A DNA stretch of 64,000 nt from positions 25,778,579-25,842,578 of the forward strand of contig OY829542.1 in NCBI GenBank assembly GCA_963691705.1, given 5' to 3'. Source of the DNA: Viola odorata (Eukaryota > Streptophyta > Magnoliopsida > Malpighiales > Violaceae). This document shows positions 46,666-57,096 of the stretch, one piece after another (position 1 is the stretch's first letter; every line of letters starts with the position of its first letter). The position numbers and the translations under genes are program-made. The notes beneath the pieces were generated by a model, which was given only the letters and a program-made list of their open reading frames with translations, had not been told where the DNA came from and did not search any database.

Positions 46666-47487
46666 TGATACGATCCCAGGATGTATCATGCACCTACATA
46701 GCACATCACATGTGTGCAATAGGAATATGGATAAGAAAACGGAGTCCGATTTGAGATCACAAAGGCTTTATGGAAACCTTGATGTGTTATCTTTATTGTG
46801 TCCAAATTTCAGGACGTTTGGACGGGTGGATCATCCAAAATCTCAAGCCAACAGTTTCGTTGACAGGAGTCCTATGTCGACTAGGACTCTAGGACGCGTC
46901 AGGCGACTTTGTAACAATCCAATCGGACTTACAGATATTAGAATAATGCGATAGATCTTTCATATGAAACTTTAAGATGTTATCTTTCTTTTCGAACAGG
47001 TTTATCCCATTTGGACCTGCGGATTGAAAGTTATGTCAGTCGATATTTTCTTGCGCAGAATGAACGCACAACAGTCCGCGAGTGGCAGATTGCGTCGAGC
47101 CTCGACGTGATCATGCCATCCCTAGGCATGATAAAGCCGAAAACAGTAGCGTGGAGTTCTGTCACAACGTCTTCGACATGATCACGTCGCACCCCGACGT
47201 GATCACGCCCAGAAATTCTTGTTTTGCACAAGAAGGGCAATTTCAGACTTTCCATTATTTAAGTGACTATTTTTATTAATTAATTAAATTAGTTTGGATT
47301 TATTTTAATTAATTAGAAGTTCTATTAAGGAAAGGATTCCTATTGTAAGGATTTTAGGGTTTCTCCTATTTAAAGGACTCACCCTCTTCATTATTATTTA
47401 CGTTATCTTTGAAATAAAATACAGAGAGTTTTCTCAATTGTTCCTCGCGAACCTTGTCCCTCATTGAATCTGAACACTCGATTAGAG
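46666..47487 (+). mobile_element. LTR B, 3' copy, truncated
   Basis: It begins TGATACGATCCCAGG directly after a polypurine tract and matches 19050-19147 over its first ~95 bp. Later parts resemble the solo LTR at 15744-17148 (the ATGTTATCTTTCT...GGACCTGCGGATTGAAAG region). It has no GTATCA end; at about 47488 it gives way to element A sequence. The right end was therefore deleted. Confidence 0.65.
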
Positions 47488-48009
47488 TTGTTTTCAAGTG
47501 TTTTTCACTTAGTATAAATAGCCCTCTTCTTCCCTTTTCTTTCTTAGTTTTTGGTTGAGTGTTTATTTCTTGAGTTAGAGAGTAATCCTCCCTCTAAACA
47601 CCCTAAAATCTCCTTGTAAGGATCAAGCTTAGGAGGCTCCTTGATTCGTTGCAAGTAAAACTCCTTTTACCTTCAATCTTTAATTACTTGTTTTTGTTAC
47701 AATTGAATAAAACTTTGGGATTATTGAGTTTATTGAATATTATGGATTCCTATGGATGGATGATTTATTATAAGTTGATTTGAATGCCTATCTATTGATT
47801 GATCAATTCTAATTGAATTTCTATTCGCAAATCTTCCTTAAATTTCTATATTTTTGTCCATTTTCATTTCGTCAAATCCGCTGTGTTTTTCTCCAATTAC
47901 CTATCTGATTCTCGTGTTTATTGTTCGTAATTGATTTGGCTTTGTTGGGTAACTCAAGCTAGATCCATTGATATGATCCGACTCATTAAAATGAGCCCAG
48001 ATCGCATCA
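47488..48009 (+). repeat. 3' LTR of element A, right part
   Basis: It resumes with GTTTTCAAGTGTTTTTCACTTAG (compare about 13627 in the 5' LTR) and ends AGATCGCATCA, followed by the duplication GCCTT. A TATAAATA box is at about 47513. It contains about 110 bp missing from the 5' LTR. Confidence 0.87.
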
Positions 48010-48014
48010 GCCTT

Positions 48015-48303
48015 CTAGGTCCCCCGTGGTAGAGTTGCGAAAGGATAAAGGCAAGGAAACATTGATGGCATCCACGGACGAATTCTTGATGATCAACTTA
48101 ATAGTAGGAGGGACGTAGAGCATCGAGAAACCCCCTACCTGTGCAAAGAGGAAAGTTACTGGATGAACAGTGATCAGCATGACATCTATCGGGTAAAGAG
48201 TAACCCAGATGAACAATGCCGAAAGTAAGCAATGAGCTACAATAGAAGTCTGGATGAACTATAACACCTTTACCCTTACCCTCTCCTAATCGAGAGCTAC
48301 TTG
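48015..48303. other. Gag relic J (right side) and internal sequence of element K
   Basis: On the plus strand the gag-like frame from 13195-13337 continues for about 35 codons (VVELRKDKGKETLMAS) to a stop near 48112. On the minus strand, sequence following the primer-binding site of LTR K is open at 48316-48098 (LGEGKGKGVIVHP). Neither has a clear domain, and which strand is ancestral coding is uncertain. Confidence 0.35.
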
Positions 48304-48317
48304 GCTCCGCTACCAAT

Positions 48318-49018
48318 TGTGGACTGGATCTTCTAATGTATGTTCCATCAAAAGCTTGGATAGTTTTAGGTGCGTATGGGTCTGAAGATGTTGAAGATGA
48401 AGAAGAAGAAGGTATGGCTGTAGATGATGATCTAGAGATAGTTGAAGGACTTTTTCAAGGAAATTGGTTTAAAAAGGGAGGTCTAATAGAGATTGGTCAT
48501 TGTCTTATGATGTAAGAGTGATTGCTTGTTCTATATTCCGCAGGAGCTTGAGTACCAGACGTTGTGTTGGAGGCTGGTCTTAAATTATTTCTAAGTGTCT
48601 GATTTTGGTTTATTGTATTAAAAACTTTATCTATGGTTTTGTTTGTAGCCATGATCATGTTTCTTAATAGTTCTATTTTAATTAAGTCTTCATTCCATAA
48701 TGGGCTTCTTACTGAAGTCCCCAAAATCCCCTTGGACAAAGGGTCTTGTTAGCTCTTGAAGGGATGCCCAAAATGGTCCGAAATGGCTTGAAATCTTGTC
48801 ACTAGTGGCATCCCACTAACCACTGCCCAAAAACTGTCCAAAATTAGTAGTTGACGTCATACAGCTAGTGGCTTAGCGGCATGCCGCTAACCACTGCCCA
48901 AAACCCTCTTTTGCGCGCTAGTGCGGGGAAGCTAGGCCAAGCCGGAGATCTTTCATTGGCCATGACCTTAGGCACGGGCAAACTCACAATCTTGTCAAAT
49001 GGATCCATGCTCGTATCA
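48318..49018 (-). mobile_element. LTR K with adjacent primer-binding site
   Basis: On the minus strand it begins TGATACGAGC at 49018, as LTRs I and C do, and ends CAGTCCACA at 48318. It is followed after two bases by TGGTAGCGGAGC (48315-48304). A repeated GGCAT-CC-CTAACCACTGCCCA block at about 48807 and 48880 (plus strand) recalls the GGTATACCGCCA blocks of LTR I. It is therefore the 5' LTR of a minus-strand element whose body is truncated at element A. Confidence 0.6.
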
Positions 49019-50337
49019 TGCGCAGCGGATGAAAGCAATGATAAACAAAAGAAGGAAGGATGTTACCAAGATGACAAGGAAGGAGATGGAGGCTGACTTG
49101 AACGCGGTGAAGAATACTAGGAAGCACTTTGGATGCATGAATGTAGATCGGAATCGGAACGAAATATGAACATATACTTCTCACACACAAGATAACAATC
49201 AAAATATTACAAAGCTTTGATTTCCCAAGAGAGATAGGGAAGAGTATTCTCAACTCAAGAAGGGGTGAGTTTACTTGGAGGAGTAATCTAAACTCAGTGA
49301 GGAGTATTCTCAACTCGATGAACAAAGTTCACTTCAACATCTAAACTAACTAAAATAATAGTTACATCCGATATTTATACTAGGGTAGCAAAACGGCCTT
49401 GAGATGAATGTGCCCTTGGTGAGGGACGCGTTCTCCATGGAAGTTTGAGGCTTTAAGGTGGGTTATTTAAGCCCATGACTGTTGCTCAAAAATGGAAGGA
49501 AATTATCAAACTTGTTGTGTCTGAATGGTGTCCCGATAGGCGCTAATAGTCCCGGAGGCATTCTTGGTTTAGTAGGGTCGGTGCGAGGAACTTCATGGTG
49601 TGGCCGAGGAGGGTATGAGGCAAAGGTTGGTTGTGATACGAATGAAGGGCTTCCTGACTTGTGTGGGTGGCTTCCGATAGTCTCCCATGCATGAGCCGTG
49701 ATGGCCATAAGGCACTTAACGATAGTTCTTCATGGGTTGCTCTGCCAAGGCAAGAGTTGTGCGATAGGTGGCCTAGGCTTCTCCTGGTAGTTTGCACAAT
49801 GTTTACCGGGTTGGCGCGGGCCTCGCCCTTGTCTCCCATTAGGCTCCTCCCGGTAACTCCCTGATGCGGAAGAACTTTATGATATACGTGGCCTAGACTT
49901 CTCCCGGTAACTTGCATACCAGGATAACTCTCGGTATCCTACTCTTCCGATAAGTGCCCGGTAACTTGCAAGCGTCCCGTTAGATTCCCATCAGCTTGCA
50001 CCAAGGACTTAGGTTTGGGGATGACCTTGGCCATGTCTCCCGATAGATGACATGGGGTTCCCGATAGGTTCCCGTCAACTTGTCCGTAGGACTCGGAGTT
50101 GGTGCTGGGCTGACCTATGCTTTCCGATAAGTTCTCTATAACCTGCGTGCCTCCCGTTAAGTGGCCCATGGCTCCCGATAGACTCCCATGCCTCCTCATA
50201 GGAAATGTTCCGGGTGATTGGTCCTCGCGGTGGGGAGTCTAAGGTTGATGCATCCGTGAACGCATCACTGAGTTTTCTGGTCGAACCAGCCGGACCGGGC
50301 CGGGTTTGACTACCTTGGTTATGACTGTTATTTGACA
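49019..50337 (-). other. LTR-like fragment L with degenerate CCCGATAG/CCCGGTAA repeats
   Basis: On the minus strand a TATAAATA box lies at about 49380 with a typical leader following. It ends ...CCGCTGCGCA exactly where LTR K starts. The upstream half (49520-50210) is full of short related words (CCCGATAG, CCCGGTAACTTGC, CCCGTTAG) on the plus strand. This looks like the U3 region of an LTR with expanded microrepeats. No matching target duplication and no coding domain were found. Confidence 0.4.
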
Positions 50338-51058
50338 CCTTTATACCTATATAGACTTTTCCATGTAGACAAGTTTTTTCATTTCCAACCTTTTCAAGTA
50401 TCTTCCCTGCCTTTTTTACGCGAAAATTGTTCTTGTTTATGCAAAAAGGGATATATCTCTCAACATGATTTTAATTTTTTAGCGGATTCTCTTGAGTTGA
50501 ACTGAGACTTAAATGTGCATTAATTGAGTTTTAGTTATCTTAATTTTATTCTAAATGTCTAGAGTATGCATGTAAAATTGGAACTGTGATTTAAAGAACA
50601 TTTTTATAATTTAAGTATATCATGTATATCTTAATATTTATTTATAAATGTATTTGAAAATATGTTTATTTGAAAAAAGGTTGAAATAATGCAAATTAGG
50701 GTAATTTTTTGAAGATTTACAACACAAATATAGTCGTGTTACACTATATCGTTATATACCGCGATACTGCGACCACTAACACTATGAGATTACATTTCGC
50801 AAATTTTAAGATATATGTTATACACCCATTAATTAATTTCTTTTACAATTTTCAAATGTAAGATTTTTTTCCTTTTGCTAATAAACATGTAACTCATTAG
50901 TTGTCTGTCAGTGACAATGTAATAACAGAGACTTAGGTTCAAATTCATCTTCACCTATATAAAAATTATAATACATTATACATGTATTTTTGGTTTTTTG
51001 ATTTGTATGAAATGTGAACTGAAAATTGTTATTTGTGTGTGGTGAGTTCAATTGCTAA
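50338..51058. other. AT-rich spacer, nothing recognised
   Basis: No open frame of note, no domain and no matching repeat elsewhere in the window. Confidence 0.5.
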
Positions 51059-51230
51059 TACTCCCTCCGGCTGAAAATACTTATCGTTTTGGCCCAATTT
51101 TCACTGCCTGGAATTACTTGTCGTCCTAGATAATTGTGTCCACTTACTTTGTACTTTTACACTTTTGTCCCTCAAATGACTTGTCGTTCTACGTGGAACA
51201 GCGTGTCACACGTGGGCTAGGAGGGAAACG
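51059..51230. mobile_element. Possible Stowaway-like MITE end
   Basis: It begins TACTCCCTCCGGCTGAAAAT, the style of Stowaway/Tc1-mariner MITE ends in plants (TA followed by CTCCCTCCG). The opposite inverted end is not seen before element F, so it is truncated or a chance match. Confidence 0.4.
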
Positions 51231-51324
51231 AAAGTAAAAGTGGGAGTGATTCGGGCGGGAGTTGAAAATTCGAGTGTCGCCTTGGATATCACGAGGTCAG
51301 AGCATCTGACACGCCCAAAACGAC

Positions 51325-51854
51325 TGATAAGATTCAATGTCGGTCTTGTAAGATTCGGAGTCGTGCCTGATCGGAACGGTGGTGGTCGATGTCGGATGTA
51401 CCTGCAAAGCGCCGGAGGGGGGGCTCCGGCGTAGACACTCCGATGCTTAAGTCAGTTCAGGTTTCAAAAACAACAGAGGTTCGTCTGGGTGATCTCGATC
51501 TTACCTTCTGATTGGAAAAGTAGGGGTATTTATAGGCCTATACGGCGATACCTGGCGATAACAATCCAGGTGATGTCTGATGGTGACGTCACAAGCGATA
51601 CCGATGGATGACGTCATGAGCGATATCTGACGGGGCTGCCGGGAACGATAACCTCGTGGGTCCTTAGGATGGGATGGTGTCGTGCGTATAGAGTCGCGTG
51701 AGTCCCCCCTCCCCCCCCCGCTGATGTCGACCATCCTAGGAATCCTTCACTGATTCTCGGGCGATATGAAGATATCTTACGGGTCTTATGGGAAATCATC
51801 CCGGCGGGAGCCGCAAGTGTGGTAGCACCGTTAGGGTTGTCTTGATTGTTATCA
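51325..51854 (-). repeat. 3' LTR of element F
   Basis: 530 bp with plus-strand ends TGATAAGATTC and TTGTTATCA, homologous to both D LTRs. On the minus strand the TATA box is at 51534-51527 and TGACGTCA boxes are at 51584-51591 and 51609-51616. A C tract at about 51705-51719 and a hairpin with stem GCCGGAG/CTCCGGC around a G run at about 51410-51430 are also present. Confidence 0.85.
51584..51616 (-). promoter_or_regulatory. Paired TGACGTCA boxes in the F LTR promoter
   Basis: Two exact TGACGTCA palindromes, 25 bp apart start to start, 50-90 bp upstream of the TATAAATA box on the minus strand. The D LTRs have the same 25-bp spacing. Confidence 0.7.
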
Positions 51855-52775
51855 TAAGCCCAACTGAAAATGAGCCCGAGTGTTTACCAAGGGTTGTCCA
51901 TGTCTGAAATCTTAGATGAAAACTTGTTCTTTCGTGGGGCGGTATGTCTGCAGGATCTCCGAGTTTCTCTGACTGCTCGACGTTAACCGTGTTAAGTGAT
52001 GAGCTGGAACTTAGTTCTGAAGCTTTCCAGCGAACAAGCGGATTCCGTCCTTCATTCTTATCTAGAGATCTGTTTTTCTGAGGCGTTAAGAGGTCCACGA
52101 GAGACGCTGCTATTACGCTCGTGATCATGAGGGCATTGCTTTCGCCCAGCGATGTTAGTCTGTTTGGCCTCTTGGCAGGGCTTACGGAGTCTCAACTTTA
52201 TTCATGTCATAGAAGGGCTGCTGATGGGTCACTTGTGATACGGCCAAGGACTGCAACCAGGTCATGTCATGGATTTGCATTCGTTCTGGGTCCATCATCC
52301 TTTCAAGTGTACTGTAAACACACGGAGGAGATAGGTATTTATAGAGAAGTTAGTAAACTTTGTACTTACAGGGGTTTGAGGTCACGCGGGCCCTGTCTTT
52401 CTTTCACGCTTAAGGAAACAACGATATCGCCGCGGCTTTACGCCCTCAGCTGCCTACGATTAGTGCGGCTTTATACCACCAGATGCCTGCGATGTCGACG
52501 AGGTTTTACGCATCTAAGGCCACCTGCGACATCAACGCGGCCTTACACTGTGGATACCGGTAACCATATGGCTTTTACGTCATGGCTACCCGTGATATCG
52601 TGTCTTTTGGCATTTTTCCATACTTTATCTCGCATCCCTTCGAACATCCATGTCGCGGATAGCATACGAGCATCAACCTTTGCTTCTGCTTCAGGCTTAT
52701 CAGTCTTTAAGGGTGACAGGACGGCTCACCTTTTGAGGACCTCTTTGTTCTTTCCAAGGCCTCTCTCTTGGGGCC

Positions 52776-52782
52776 TATAAAT
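52776..52782 (+). promoter_or_regulatory. TATA box of antisense gene Z (F)
   Basis: TATAAAT, 50 bp upstream of the Z start codon at 52832. In D the matching position (about 22986) no longer has a TATA box. Confidence 0.55.
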
Positions 52783-52831
52783 TGGGGAGCTTTCTCCACC
52801 CACGCTCTCCTCATCTCTGGCAATTCACATC

Positions 52832-53209
52832 ATGGATCATTTGACTAAGAATTTCCTCCTTTCCAAGGGTCATTCTCTCAAGAACCTCAATGATGGCGAC
52901 GTCAGGTTCCTGGAGAACATGCTGGTCAAGACCTCTGAGGATATCCTGGAGCTGCAAGGAATACTGACCCCTCTTCATTCCAGGCTGGGAGCCACGTCTC
53001 TGGAGGATTTCAGTCCTTTGGAGAGCGTGTCAAAGCTGGCTGCCTCCATCGCTCGGATTCAAGTGGTGATTGCCATGCTGCAGCAGCGCAAGGATATGTT
53101 GGGGTGCTGCTTGAAGGGGATGAGAGCCACCTCCCATGATCTGATTCTGGTCATGGATTCTCTGAGAGACCTTCCCGAAGTGCCTGAGGATGCTGGCTCT
53201 GATGCCTGA
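52832..53209 (+). CDS. Antisense gene Z, intact 125-residue protein
   Basis: It begins MDHLTKNFLLSKGHS. No family is recognised. It is predicted to be almost wholly helical: hydrophobic residues recur at heptad-like spacing around DVRFLENMLVKTSEDILELQ (residues 22-41) and IARIQVVIAMLQQRKDML (residues 70-87), followed by an acidic tail (EVPEDAGSDA). No signal peptide or membrane segment is visible. It has a TATA box 50 bp upstream and an AATAAATAAA motif about 75 bp downstream. The D copy is frameshifted but keeps most residues of SLEDFSPLES and MLQQRKD, which argues for past selection on the protein. It lies nearest the 3' LTR, on the strand opposite to gag-pol. Confidence 0.65.
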   Translation: MDHLTKNFLLSKGHSLKNLNDGDVRFLENMLVKTSEDILELQGILTPLHSRLGATSLEDFSPLESVSKLAASIARIQVVIAMLQQRKDMLGCCLKGMRATSHDLILVMDSLRDLPEVPEDAGSDA

Positions 53210-53547
53210 TAGCGATGGCTCCCTTTGGGCCTTTTCTCTTTTCCTCCTGTCATGTAAATGTACTTTCCGGCCCCTAGGCCATAATAAATAAACTGATTTT
53301 AGTACACCGTTTTGCAACTGTTCTTCTTCTTTAATGCGCCCTTTGTGTTTTTTTTTCTTTCCTTGGAGATATTCTTAGCCCAACTGAAAACGGTTCAGCC
53401 ACTGGGTGGTTTCCTGATTGGTTGTTCAATATTAAATCTACGCCGCTGTTGTCCTGGCAGCTGATTGGGCGATTTTGCGGTTTTCCTCGATCAGGGGAAA
53501 ATCTCAACAGGCGTGACTGTAAATTCATATCTGCACTTCAGGTTGTA

Positions 53548-53618
53548 CACGTGTCTTCTCTCAAGAGTCGGGTTGGAAGATCGAAGATCCTTTTTTCCCA
53601 ATTTTCTGGCTATTTAAG
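53548..53618 (+). promoter_or_regulatory. Promoter of antisense gene W (F): G-box and TATA box
   Basis: CACGTG at 53548-53553 and TATTTAAG at 53611-53618, upstream of the ATG at 53688. CACGTG is the plant G-box bound by bZIP and bHLH factors. Confidence 0.55.
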
Positions 53619-53687
53619 GGATCTTCTTCCCCTCGTTATTCTTCGTTCCCTTGCTGTTTTTTCCTTTTATTAATATTCTGTGATCTC

Positions 53688-54118
53688 ATGGCTGATTCTC
53701 ATTTTTTAGATACGTTCGCCCGAGATTCTCCACCAACTCCTCCGACTTCTCCTGATTCAGATAATCCTCCTCCGTCGCCTCCCTGGAGGCCGCCTGTTGC
53801 CGGCGGTGCCGCAAGAGGCGGAGGAAAGATACTGCGAAGGCATCTAAGCCGTTCTTCGATTCTCTTGCTTCTTTCTCTTTGAAGGGGAAAGAAACGTCTT
53901 TCCTTCCTAACCAGTCACTGCAAGGGGCTCCCTCTGCCGGTTCAGCTGTTAAAGCGGTGTCGCCATCTGTCAAGGAGGAGTCAGATCGATCATCTACTCG
54001 CGTGGGGGAGAGGGTTGAGGAACCTTTCCCTTTCGCTGGCGAGGCTCGATCGCTTTTAGGTGAGGATGATGATGACGTGGTCTACTGCTACGGCATCTCC
54101 TGGTCTGGCGGCGAATAG
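53688..54118 (+). pseudogene. Antisense gene W of element F
   Basis: It starts MADSHFLDTFARDSPPTPPTSPDSD, a Pro/Ser-rich acidic N-terminus. The first frame ends at 53882. The second half (53879-54118 frame, open from further upstream) is basic to acidic and ends VEEPFPFAGEARSLLGEDDDD. A single indel near 53800 probably separates them; the joined length would be about 143 residues. The D copy shares the start (MADS) and VEEPFP. No family is recognised. The composition suggests a disordered protein. Confidence 0.5.
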
Positions 54119-54384
54119 TTGGACATACCATGCCTCTTTGTAGATGACGTATGGCTTTTCCAAATAATAAAATGATGCTTTTATTTCTTTTCGCTCTTCT
54201 GCCGCTCTTCTTCCTTTATGTTTCCAGGATTATCGCGGGAGTAGGCCTTTCGCTGAGTGCAACCGCCTATCGGTTTTCAGTCAGTAACTGTCTTCTCCCA
54301 AAAGACATTGATGACTGCCCACACGTCCTTTTCCACTCTGCATGTGTTTTATTTTCACAGGCTGTTCCTTTTTTAGGTTTAACC

Positions 54385-54392
54385 TTTATAAG
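54385..54392 (+). promoter_or_regulatory. TATA-like box of antisense gene X (F)
   Basis: TTTATAAG, about 190 bp upstream of the X start codon at 54581. The D copy has TTTAAAAG at the same place, with a CACGTG at about 24528. Confidence 0.45.
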
Positions 54393-54580
54393 GAATTTGC
54401 TCTTCTCTTTTAGTATTTTTTGCTAATATTTCGAAATTCTTCGTATTTCCTTTCTTCTGTGCTTCTTTCTTCTCGAGGGATTTTACTGCAATTGCTCGTC
54501 GGTGCCGACGGCCAATTCACTGGTTCTCTGCTCCAGGTATTTTGCTTCTCTATTGCCATAGCTTTACTTTCCATTCCATT

Positions 54581-56821
54581 ATGTCTCGCGCTAGGCCCTC
54601 TGCAATTATCGAAAATCCTCTAGATCACGAAGTCAGGAGAGCTCGTATTGTTTTTTATTGTAATGAGGTTTTGAGGGCTGAGTTAGAGGAGAACGGTATC
54701 ACTTTTCCCACGGGAGACCGCCCCTTTGTCCCATTGAAGGATACTCGGCTCACTGATGCCATGTGGGGGACGTTCCGGTTGGTTTATTTCAAGATGTTTA
54801 CCTACGGGTTTCGTCTCCCACTTTATACTTCTCTGATGAAGCTGCTAGACCATTACGATCTCAATCCTGTTCAAATAACTCTGCCTTCCTGGTGTGGGTT
54901 TTACGCCTTTCTTCGCTCGTGTGAGATGAAGCATATTTTCGCTCCATCGCTCAATCTGTTCCGCACGTTTTTCACCTTGAGGTGTCACAACTGCTTAGTG
55001 GATATTACCCCAAGATGGAATGGTGCTCTTGTTTGGTTCTTCTGGCAGAATTTTCAAGGTTTCGAAGAGAATATGGACAACTGGAAAAATGGCTTCTTCA
55101 CCCTTCGCTTGCCCTCTCGGTATTGGCGCGATGGTTTCAACCGAGAGATTACCAATGCCGCTTGGCGAAAACCAGATGTGCTGTCTAGTATGGATGTATC
55201 CAATGTTAACGCCTTATTAGAAATAGAAGGGCCTTTCCGCATTCGGGAATTTGCTCGATTCAGGCCTTTGTCAGAGTGTGTCGTTGGTGAGTTTTTCTTT
55301 TATCGCCCTATCGCTTCGATTTTCTTGTCATATTAAACTATTTTATCGGCAGGTAACGCTGAAGGTCGATCTTCTGGGGAAGGAGATGTTCCTCTGAACG
55401 TGGTGCCGCTTCAGACCTTACCCCCTTCTCCTCCACCTGAAGGCTCTAGTCGTCCGCCTATTCCGCCGCGAGGAAGGAGAAACAAAACCTTCGCGACACG
55501 TAATACATCCGCTCGACATTCTCGTTTCCTTGAGAATTGGCTACCGTCTCGCGGTAAGGGAGTGGCCCCAAGTAATCCCGTGATTGAAGAGGTTGACAGT
55601 GATAGCGGAAGCATGGATACTGGTTCCGAGCTGCGTCATGCCACCCTTGCCCAACGAATGAAACTTAGGTCCAGAAAAGGTGATCCTGCAGCGGAGTCAA
55701 CCGAGGACGATAGCGAAGAGATCGCTGCTGAAACGGAGCGTCTCGTAAAGAGAGTTCGCAAAGAGAAGTCTGACCCACCAGTTCCTTCCGTGGAGGAAAT
55801 CAATGGGGTTCCTTCCGAGGAAGTTGACGCCTCGCACGTTACGGGTCCCTTGCCAGTGACGGAAGTTACCAAGGTGCCCTCTGCCATTCCTCCCAAGGTT
55901 AACGAGGCTTCGGCAGCGGTGGGCTCTCCCTCGGTGTCTGGCAGTCCTAGCTCCCCTATTCGCTCCTTTATTCCAGATGTGAACTTACCAACTCCGAATC
56001 CAATCGCTCCTCCCCCACGGAAGCCTCAGCCTTTGTTTCTTTCTTCGATTTCGGGCATTGGTGATTCTGCAAAAAATTGCTCTCCTCCTTATATCGCCAA
56101 TCTTTCCCCTCAAGGTCTTCAAGGCCCCATCGCTTATTAGCTGGACTTGTCTTCCCTTGGTACCGACAGTCTCCGTGCTTTAGGGGTATCGGACCCGTCA
56201 TCGCGAGAGGAGCCAGTGGGCCCGATAGTGGGGCAAATGTTTACTTCTTCGAAGGACAAAGAAGAGTTCTTGCGGCGTCATCCCGACGTACGACATTCAC
56301 GTCTTCTGACTGACATGCTGGCCTGCTTCCGCGAGCTAAACTACTTTTTTGAGGATCAGCGTGACAAGGTTCAGCCTTCTCTTGATTTAAAGGGAGAACT
56401 AGATGCTGCTTTAGGGAAGGTAACGGAGCTGTTGCAGCTTCAGGAGCGGACCCGGGCGGAGTTGGACGACTGTCGCGCTGAGCTTGCTCGAGAAAAATCA
56501 AAAGGGAAGGCTAAGACAGACCTTCTGGAGGCGGAATTGGTGGTGGCTGACAGAAAGAATATCTTCCTTCGCGAAGAGATAGCATCTTGTGATGCGAATT
56601 TGGCCAAAATGCCTTCAAAGATAGCCTGGTGGAAGAACAAGACCATGGATATTTGTATCGTTGAATTTATGAGTCTCTATCGCCAGGGAACTGTTGACTC
56701 GTCAGTGCTGACCGATTACGCTTCCAAGAGACTGAAGGATTTGGGCGAAGGTGAGAGAGATCTTCCTTCTTCTGGAGAAAAGCGGAGGAATGGTGATCGC
56801 GATGCTCGCGAGGGCCCATGA
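54581..56821 (+). pseudogene. Antisense gene X of element F, one in-frame stop
   Basis: Exon 1 (54581-55286) begins MSRARPSAIIENP; an upstream in-frame ATG at 54542 is less likely. It holds a Transposase_28-like domain (YFKMFTYGFRLPLYTSLMKL, then LNPVQITLPSWCGFYAFLRS). A 66-bp GT-AG intron (55287-55352) is placed as in D, and exon 2 continues in phase. It has a Ser/Pro-rich linker to a TAG at 56138-56140, where D has an Arg codon (CGA). In the same frame follow the VSDPSSREEPVG and FRELNYFFEDQ motifs and a coiled coil (about residues 480-570 of the joined frame; ELLQLQERTRAELDDCRAEL). It ends at 56821. The role is unknown. With the single stop read through, the product would be about 720 residues. 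Confidence 0.6.
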
Positions 56822-57096
56822 TTAGTCGAGGTTGCTCTATTTAGAAGATTTTTCGCTTATTTGTTTCTTTGTCTTGTAATAACGCCTTGTTGTGCGACAA
56901 TACTTGTATTTTATTGCTATTTGATTTTCATTTCGCCTTTTCGCGTTAACCCAACGCTATTCTTTTAATCAACGCCATCTTGCGTTATCTCCTTTCTTGT
57001 GATATCGCTCTTGTTTTTCCCAAGAGATGGTACCTGCTTTTCAGAGCATTTAATGCTTGCTATCCTTTCCTTAGAAAAGTCGTGATTGTGCAGGCA

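Larger units (their letters stand above)
13338..48009 (+). mobile_element. Element A: non-autonomous CRM-like LTR element, host of a 28-kb nest
   Basis: The 5' LTR (13338-14011) begins TGATGCAATC and ends AGATCGCATCA. The 3' LTR starts at 18796, breaks at 19049 and resumes at about 47488, ending AGATCGCATCA at 48009. A perfect target duplication GCCTT flanks both outer ends (13333-13337 and 48010-48014). The internal region holds a primer-binding site, a long leader, one long degenerate reading frame without RT or integrase, and a polypurine tract. Everything from 19050 to about 47487 was inserted later into its 3' LTR. Confidence 0.85.

Noticed and set aside
48497..48739. 80-codon minus-strand frame
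   Set aside because: It lies within LTR K, has no recognisable domain and no counterpart elsewhere.
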